Part shown: positions 42,760-48,260 of the stretch, piece by piece
Layout of the letters: each line of letters opens with the position of its first letter
Position numbering within the stretch: position 1 is the first letter of the stretch
Assembly: GCA_021201315.1 (NCBI GenBank)
Contig: JAJQFG010000037.1
Span: forward strand, 1-48,260
Length of the DNA: 48,260 nt
From: Erysipelotrichaceae bacterium
GTDB taxonomy: Bacteria > Bacillota_I > Bacilli_A > Erysipelotrichales > Coprobacillaceae
Direction of reading: 5' to 3'
Position numbers and translations under genes: made by a program
Notes under the pieces: model-generated
Told to the model about the DNA's origin: nothing
Seen by the model: only the letters and a program-made list of their open reading frames with translations
Databases searched by the model: none

Positions 42760-43778
42760 ATGTCAATTACTGCTAAAGAACTAGCCAAAAAACTTAATTT
42801 ATCTGCAGCTGCAGTTTCTATGGCTTTAAATAACAAACCTGGTGTCAGCACAAAAACCAGACTTAAAGTAAGAGCAGCTGCTGAAAAATATGGATATGAT
42901 TTTTCTAAAATCAATGAAAAATCATATGAAAATGCAACAATACACTTTGTGATTTATAAAAAATACGGTAGTGTTATAACGATTGATAATCATTTCTTTA
43001 CAGAAGTGATGGAAGGAATATCTGCAAGCTGTAAAAAAATCAATTAAAATTTAAAATTGATTATATTTATTATGATGAAAATTCATCAAATATAGATTTA
43101 GAAGAAATGTTTTATACTGATTGTAGTGGAATTGTTTTATTAGGTACAGAAATGGAGCCAAGAGATGTTATACCTTTTCTTGCATTACCATATCCAGTTG
43201 TTTTACTAGATGCTTATTTTAATACAATTCCATGTAATTCAGTCCTAATTAATAATGAACAGGGAAGCTATTTAGCAGGAAGAGAACTTTTACGTTGTTG
43301 TCAAAAGGAACCTGGATATTTAAGATCAAATTTAAGGATTAGTAATTTTGTTCAGCGATCTAATGGGTTTTTTAACTCAGTCAGAGAAAGTGGTTATAAT
43401 ACATCAAAGTGTATTATACATGATTTAACTCCATCTATTGACGGTGCATATAATGATATGTTAGAAATACTAAAACGAGGTGATGATATTGCTCCTGGAT
43501 ATTTTGCAGATAATGATTTGTTGGCATTGGGAGCTTTAAAGGCATTTAAAGAAATGGGATATCGTATACCCGAAGATGTTTCTATTATTGGTTTTGATAA
43601 TCTCTCTATTAGTGAAGTTTCTGATCCTCCTCTTTCTACTATCCACGTTCCAAAGCAATATCTTGGAATAGAAGCAGTAAATAGGTTAATGTCCTTGATG
43701 AAAGATCCAAATCAAACACCTGTAAAAATTCAAGTACTAACTTATTTCTTAAAAAGAGATAGTTCAAAGGATTATTAA
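42760..43778 (+). pseudogene. LacI-family regulator split by a frameshift
   Basis: Two frames together make one LacI-type protein. 42760-43047 encodes the helix-turn-helix (SITAKELAKKLNLSAAAVSM) and the hinge, then stops after SCKKIN. The -1 frame resumes with KIDYIYYDENSS and runs to 43778, containing the sugar-binding domain (GYFADNDLLALGALKAF, VSIIGFDNLSISE). The break lies in a run of seven A at 43033-43039, where one more A would restore the protein. It may be a real mutation, a sequencing error, or slippage at the A-run. It lies immediately upstream of the PTS operon and is its obvious regulator. Confidence 0.85.
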
Positions 43779-43783
43779 GTAAA

Positions 43784-43806
43784 AATTAAGTTTAAATTGC
43801 TTAATT
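43784..43806. promoter_or_regulatory. Dyad between lacI and the PTS gene
   Basis: AATTAAG (43784-43790) and CTTAATT (43800-43806) are exact complements around a 9-base centre. The site could end lacI transcription or bind a regulator of the PTS operon. No consensus catabolite-repression (cre) site was found in 43779-43866. Confidence 0.4.
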
Positions 43807-43866
43807 CTGTATTTTAATTAACTTAATTTATTGATATTATTTATATCGAAAAGGAGAGATAAAAAT

Positions 43867-45759
43867 ATGTCTAAAAATTACAGTCAATTAGCCCAAGAAA
43901 TAGTAGAAAATGTGGGCGGTACAGAAAACGTTAAAAGTGTTATTCATTGTATGACAAGATTGCGCTTCACTTTGAAAGATGAATCTAAAGCAAATACGAA
44001 GCATCTTGAAAACATGAAGGGTGTCATCCAAGTTATTCAAAACGGAGGTCAATATCAGGTTGTCATAGGACAGCAAGTTGGTGATGTTTATGAAGAGGTT
44101 ATTAAAATTCCTGGAATTAATGCAGGAAATTCAAATGGTGAAGAAGTTGAAGAAAATTCTGGTTCTAATGAAAAAGGTATTAAAGGCTTAGCTTCAACGT
44201 TAGTTAATACCATTACTGGTATTTTTACACCAATTCTTGGTGTATTAGCTGCCTCAGGTATGATAAAAGGTATCCTTATTGTTTTGTCAACAATAGGAGT
44301 TTTATCATCAACGTCAGGTACTTATAGAATTTTATATGCTAGTAGTGATGCTATTTATACTTTCTTACCTATTTTCTTAGCTTATACATCTGCAAAACGA
44401 TTTGGAGCTAATCAATTTATTTCAGTAGCAATTGCTGGTGCTTTAGTTTATCCAGACTTAACTGCTGCTTATAGTGCAGGTGAATCACTTACATTCTTTG
44501 GAATACCGGTTGTTTTAATTAGTTACACATCTACAGTATTACCAATTATTATAGCCACTTATACACAATCAAAACTTGAAAAGTTTATGAAAAAGATTTT
44601 ACCAAGTGTTATCAGAGATCTTTTATATCCTGTATTCTCTATATTAATTATTGTACCTTTAGCTTATTTAATTATTGGTCCAGTAACAGATTGGTTAGGT
44701 AATTCATTAGCTTCTATTACTTCAACTGCAATTAATGTTGCACCAATTCCTGTCGGATTTATATTATGTTTTGTTTGGCCACTTGTTATTATGGCTGGTA
44801 TTCATTGGGGATTTATAGCAATTGCTATTAATACAATGGCTATTTCAGGAAGAGAACAAATGGTTTCATCAACAGGTCCTATCAATTTTGCACAGGCTGG
44901 AGCCACATTAGGTGTATTCTTAAAAACACGTAACAAAGAATTAAAAGAAATCTCTGGTCAAGCATTTATAGCAGCTATCTTAGCAGGTATTACTGAACCA
45001 GCAATGTATGGTGTAACTCTAAAATATAAAAAGCCATTTTATTTCGTTATGATATTTGGAGGTATTTCAGGTGCTATTATGGCCGCTAGTGGTGCAGGTG
45101 CAACAGCTTTTGCTAGTTTGTCTATCTTAACATGGGGAACTTATATGGGCCAAGGCTTTGTTGGATTTGTTATTGCTTGTTTAGTTGCATTCTTTGGACC
45201 ATTGATTTGTACATATCTATTTGGCTTTGATGATTCAATGTTAGAACCAGCAACTTCAAAAACAGATAATGACAACAACAATGCTATTGAAAACACATCA
45301 ATTGAAACTACATGTAATATATATACACCTATTCAAGGTAATGTTATTCCTTTAGATCAAGTTTCAGATAAAGCTTTTTCTCAAGGTGCAATGGGAGAAG
45401 GTATCGCAATTGTCCCAAGTGAAGGTAAAATAGTGGCTCCATTTGATGGTGAGTTACTAGTCCTATTCCCTACAAAACATGCTTTGGGATTAAAATCTAC
45501 AAGTGGTGTTGAAATTTTAATTCATGTTGGATTTGATACAGTTAATTTACAAGGAAAATATTTTAATGCTTTAGTTTCTCAAGGTGATAAAGTTAAGAAA
45601 GGCCAAACACTTATTGAATTTGATATTGAAAAAATACAAGAAGCTGGCTATAGCATTGAAACTCCTGTTGTTGTTACTTCAATGAGTCAATATGATACTC
45701 TTCAATTAACTGAAAAAAAGAATATTGAATTTAATGAAATTTTAATGAATCTAAAATAG
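43867..45759 (+). CDS. Beta-glucoside-type PTS permease, EIIBCA
   Basis: A 630-residue three-domain PTS permease of the Glc/Bgl family. Residues ~1-90 are EIIB with the phosphorylated Cys28 (VIHCMTRLRF). Residues ~115-460 are the membrane EIIC with about ten segments and the TEPAMYGV motif. Residues ~480-630 are EIIA with the ILIHVGFDTV histidine. It imports a sugar or glycoside and phosphorylates it on entry. I start at 43867 (MSKNYSQLAQEIV) after AAAGGAGAG. Followed closely by an esterase and a glycosidase, it defines a catabolic operon. Confidence 0.93.
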   Translation: MSKNYSQLAQEIVENVGGTENVKSVIHCMTRLRFTLKDESKANTKHLENMKGVIQVIQNGGQYQVVIGQQVGDVYEEVIKIPGINAGNSNGEEVEENSGSNEKGIKGLASTLVNTITGIFTPILGVLAASGMIKGILIVLSTIGVLSSTSGTYRILYASSDAIYTFLPIFLAYTSAKRFGANQFISVAIAGALVYPDLTAAYSAGESLTFFGIPVVLISYTSTVLPIIIATYTQSKLEKFMKKILPSVIRDLLYPVFSILIIVPLAYLIIGPVTDWLGNSLASITSTAINVAPIPVGFILCFVWPLVIMAGIHWGFIAIAINTMAISGREQMVSSTGPINFAQAGATLGVFLKTRNKELKEISGQAFIAAILAGITEPAMYGVTLKYKKPFYFVMIFGGISGAIMAASGAGATAFASLSILTWGTYMGQGFVGFVIACLVAFFGPLICTYLFGFDDSMLEPATSKTDNDNNNAIENTSIETTCNIYTPIQGNVIPLDQVSDKAFSQGAMGEGIAIVPSEGKIVAPFDGELLVLFPTKHALGLKSTSGVEILIHVGFDTVNLQGKYFNALVSQGDKVKKGQTLIEFDIEKIQEAGYSIETPVVVTSMSQYDTLQLTEKKNIEFNEILMNLK

Positions 45760-45773
45760 TAGGAGATGAACAT

Positions 45774-46784
45774 ATGATAATTAATGAAAAAACGACTTTT
45801 GGTGAACTAAGAAATTCAAATAGTTCTATTTCACAAATCATGCCCTTTATACAGCCTACTAGCAAGGGAAATATTGTAGAAGATACAATAGAACATTATT
45901 GTGATGAACAAGCTAAGGAAACTGCATTTGCCTTACAATTAATGAATGATTTACTAGAATCAAATAAAGCATTTAGTGATAAAGTTTATGATAATGATGC
46001 TATAAAACAATCTCCTGATAAGGAAGAAGTTCAAATATCTTATTTTGAAACTAATGCAAATGCTCCTCTTGCTATTATTGTACCAGGAGGAGGTTACCAT
46101 AAAGTTTGTACAATGTTAGAAGGTGTACCCATTGCTGGAAAATTATTAACTAATGGTTTCAACATTGCGTTACTACGCTATCGTACAAATCAAAAAGGTG
46201 TATTACCTAAACCACTTGAAGATTTTGCCTATGCTCTTAAACATTTACAAAACAAAGGAATTTCTATTAATAATTATATTGTTGTAGGATTCTCTGCTGG
46301 TGGACACTTAAGTGGTAGTTGGGCAATTGAAAAACTAGGGTATGGTAAATATAATTTACCTAAACCAAAGATGCTGATTCTAGGTTATCCTTTACTAGCT
46401 ACATGGATATATGATGAAAAATTAAAACATAGAGATCAATTAACAAATGATGAAATAATTTTGTGTGAAGATACTCTAAATAATATGTTAGGTGATTATA
46501 CTGAAGAAGAGATCAATTTATATAGTGTTGATAAACAAATTGATGAGAATTATCCACCACTTTATTTTATTCATAGCAAAAATGATGAGTTAGTTGATTA
46601 TCATGGAGCGATTGAAATGGACAAAAAATTAAATGAATTTCATGTGAAGCATCAATTTAGATTATTAGAAGATTGTGGACATGGATTTGCTCTTTCATTT
46701 CATCATCGTGAAACAGTTCAAGGATGGATGGATATAGCATTAGACTTTTATAAAAATATTGAACGATTGGAGAATTCAAAATGA
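45774..46784 (+). CDS. Alpha/beta-hydrolase, carbohydrate esterase-like
   Basis: A 336-residue cytoplasmic alpha/beta-hydrolase. The triad is S174 (GFSAGG), D271 (SKNDELVD) and H303 (CGHGF), with an oxyanion loop PGGGYH (104-109). This matches the acetyl-esterase / BD-FAE-like group that removes acyl groups from sugars. An N-terminal ~75-residue helical extension (TTFGELRNSNSSISQIM) is not part of the hydrolase fold and may be a small accessory domain. It lies 14 bases after the PTS gene and overlaps the next gene by 4 bases, so it very likely acts on the same imported substrate. Confidence 0.85.
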   Translation: MIINEKTTFGELRNSNSSISQIMPFIQPTSKGNIVEDTIEHYCDEQAKETAFALQLMNDLLESNKAFSDKVYDNDAIKQSPDKEEVQISYFETNANAPLAIIVPGGGYHKVCTMLEGVPIAGKLLTNGFNIALLRYRTNQKGVLPKPLEDFAYALKHLQNKGISINNYIVVGFSAGGHLSGSWAIEKLGYGKYNLPKPKMLILGYPLLATWIYDEKLKHRDQLTNDEIILCEDTLNNMLGDYTEEEINLYSVDKQIDENYPPLYFIHSKNDELVDYHGAIEMDKKLNEFHVKHQFRLLEDCGHGFALSFHHRETVQGWMDIALDFYKNIERLENSK

Positions 46785-48055
46785 CTAAATTAGTAGTAAA
46801 TGAGCAAAAAAATGGATTTGAACTCAATGGTAAACCCTTCTTTTATCTTGGAGATACTGTCTGGAGTGTTTTTACAAATGCTACCTTAGATGAATGGGCT
46901 TATTATTTAAAGATTAGAAAAAGTCAAGGTATCAATGTTTTACAAATTAATACTTTACCTCAGTGGGATAGATGTTTAAATGAAACAGGATTATATCCAT
47001 TTAAATGCATTGATGATCAAGTGTTTGATTTTAATCAATGGAATCAAGAATATTATGACCGTGCTAAATTAATGTGTAAAATGGCTGTTGAACAAGGTTT
47101 TCAGCTTGCATTAGTTGTATTATGGACAAATTATGTGCCAGGAACCTGGGGTAGTGCAATTTGTAAGGATAATATTATGCCATATAATGTTATCGATTCT
47201 TATGTAGCAAAAACTGTCAATCAATTTGAAGAATTTGACCCTATGTATATTGTAAGTGGTGATACTGGTTTTGATAGTGATGAATCTATTTCACATTACC
47301 AACAAGTATTAAACTCTTTAAATAAATATTCACCTGATTCACTAAAAGCATTTCATATTAAAAGAGGATATCATTATATACCTAAAGAATTTTTAAATGA
47401 TATTGATTTCTATATGTTCCAATCTGGACATAATAGAGATCAACAGAATCAAGCTTATTTATTAGCTGAAGAATTTATTAATCACTATCCAAAGAAACCA
47501 ATAATTAATGCTGAACCATGTTATGAACAAATGGGCTATAGCAGACAGCTTTATGGACGTTTTACTCAAGAAGATGTAAGAAAAGCAGCATGGACAAGCT
47601 TATTAGCAGGTGCAAGTGCTGGAATTACTTATGGTGCACATGGTATTTGGAATTGGGAAAAAAGCACTGAGAAAGTCAACAAAAACTTAGGTGAAGGATT
47701 TGATAGTTCAGATCCATGGTATAAAGCTATTTTGTATCCAGGCGCATGGGATTATGGTTTTATCAAATATTTATTAGAAGATTATCAAATAACATCCATT
47801 TCCTCTAAACAAGATATTTTAATAAATAATACTGATGAAATTAGAATTGGCAAAACAAATAATAATATATATTTAGTATATCTTCCTCATACTACTAAAA
47901 TTAAATTAAAACAAAAATTCAATAATCCAAATGTTAAAATATATGATTTACAAAATGGCAGAATAGCTAATGGTGAAATTATCTCTAATAATGAAGAAAC
48001 AATTATATCACAACATCCTTTCGAACAAGATGCATTAATATTAGTAAAAGAATAA
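46781..48055 (+). CDS. DUF4038 / GH140-like glycoside hydrolase, cytoplasmic
   Basis: A 424-residue TIM-barrel hydrolase of the DUF4038 (apiosidase-like, GH140) kind. The start GFELNGKPFFYLGDTVWSVF and the segment EWAYYLKIRKSQGINVLQ are typical. Candidate catalytic acids are D161 (VSGDTGF) and E245 (INAEPCYE). A C-terminal beta domain (~345-424) follows. There is no signal peptide, so it works inside the cell, unlike the exported plant-polymer enzymes of Bacteroides. It overlaps the esterase gene by 4 bases and ends the operon. A phosphorylated glycoside from the PTS is its likely substrate (inference). Confidence 0.82.
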   Translation: MTKLVVNEQKNGFELNGKPFFYLGDTVWSVFTNATLDEWAYYLKIRKSQGINVLQINTLPQWDRCLNETGLYPFKCIDDQVFDFNQWNQEYYDRAKLMCKMAVEQGFQLALVVLWTNYVPGTWGSAICKDNIMPYNVIDSYVAKTVNQFEEFDPMYIVSGDTGFDSDESISHYQQVLNSLNKYSPDSLKAFHIKRGYHYIPKEFLNDIDFYMFQSGHNRDQQNQAYLLAEEFINHYPKKPIINAEPCYEQMGYSRQLYGRFTQEDVRKAAWTSLLAGASAGITYGAHGIWNWEKSTEKVNKNLGEGFDSSDPWYKAILYPGAWDYGFIKYLLEDYQITSISSKQDILINNTDEIRIGKTNNNIYLVYLPHTTKIKLKQKFNNPNVKIYDLQNGRIANGEIISNNEETIISQHPFEQDALILVKE

Positions 48056-48121
48056 TATATTTAAAACTCCCTTACAAGATATTATTTGGTCAATGTCATT
48101 AAGTTAAGAACTAAAAACATT

Positions 48122-48158
48122 CCCCTTCTCACAAATGAGAAGGGGTCATTTTTTATTT
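48122..48158 (+). terminator. Terminator of the PTS-esterase-glycosidase operon
   Basis: CCCCTTCTCA and TGAGAAGGGG form a perfect 10-bp GC-containing stem with loop CAAA, followed by a T-run. It is the strongest terminator in the accessory half of the window. The remaining 102 bases to the right edge hold no recognisable gene. Confidence 0.92.
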
Positions 48159-48260
48159 AATTGTCCTTGAGAAGGAAGTATATTTTAATTTTTATAACAA
48201 TTATTAAATATGCTAGACCATCTGATTCACTTGTCAAAAATATAAAAGCACAATTTGCTT

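Noticed and set aside
42760-43778. Programmed -1 frameshifting in lacI
   Set aside because: The A7 run is not an in-frame X-XXY-YYZ heptamer with a clear downstream pseudoknot, and no LacI precedent is known to me. Mutation or sequence error is simpler, so I kept it only as an alternative.
1-48260. tRNA genes and CRISPR arrays
   Set aside because: I looked for cloverleaf-like GC-rich segments with GGTTCGAATCC-type arms in the gaps, and for spaced identical repeats. None was found.

Overview
The window is a chromosomal segment of a low-GC Gram-positive bacterium. The AT-rich codon use, strong AGGAGG-type ribosome binding sites, TTGACA/TATAAT promoters, firmicute gene order, zinc-type S14, BspA-like lipoproteins and PTS sugar uptake fit a gut anaerobe of the Erysipelotrichia / Coprobacillus-Thomasclavelia kind. 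The genus is inference only; no 16S sequence is present.

Layout. 1-85: 3' end of a 5S rRNA and its terminator, then about 400 bp of very AT-rich DNA. 497-15111: one long S10-spc-alpha ribosomal superoperon (rpsJ to rplQ, with secY, adk, map, infA, rpmJ and rpoA), with its own promoter, a structured leader and a terminator. 15134-15979: an inserted RpiR-type regulator. 16032-21192: ecfA1-ecfA2-ecfT-truA-PHP phosphatase, then rplM-rpsI behind their own promoter and leader. 21234-30687: a nitrogen/glutamate-flavoured stretch with an Amt-PII fusion, an ABC-F protein, glutamate racemase, aconitase, isocitrate dehydrogenase, a GntR regulator and a phosphoesterase. 30772-41981: a redox region holding three large flavin/4Fe-4S Old-Yellow-Enzyme (OYE) family reductases, Rrf2 and TetR regulators, a YkgJ-like Cys-rich protein, two tandem BspA-like lipoproteins and an aldo/keto reductase. 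41982-42612: debris of a LevR-like regulator fused to the tail of an IS200/IS605 TnpB with its right end. 42760-48158: a LacI regulator broken by a frameshift, then a compact sugar operon of a beta-glucoside-type PTS permease, an alpha/beta-hydrolase esterase and a cytoplasmic DUF4038/GH140-like glycosidase.

How it works together. The first 21 kb is translation housekeeping with vitamin transport energising modules. The middle could link ammonium uptake (Amt with its own PII sensor) to 2-oxoglutarate synthesis (acn-icd) and D-glutamate supply (murI). A perfect palindrome over the acn promoter is a good candidate site for the GntR protein encoded two genes downstream. The accessory third looks like adaptation to host or diet compounds. 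One reductase carries an HGDR active-site motif that I associate with gut bilirubin reductases. Another sits behind a promoter with nested AAACA-WW-TGTTT dyads, next to a TetR gene.

The strongest candidates for something undescribed are the reductase set (30772-34702 and 39193-41981) and the self-contained PTS-esterase-DUF4038 operon (43867-48158). That operon has no obvious phospho-glycosidase other than the DUF4038 protein itself. Also notable are the Amt-PII fusion, the twin lipoproteins with a duplicated 87-bp promoter block, and a recurring habit of placing stop codons inside terminator hairpins.
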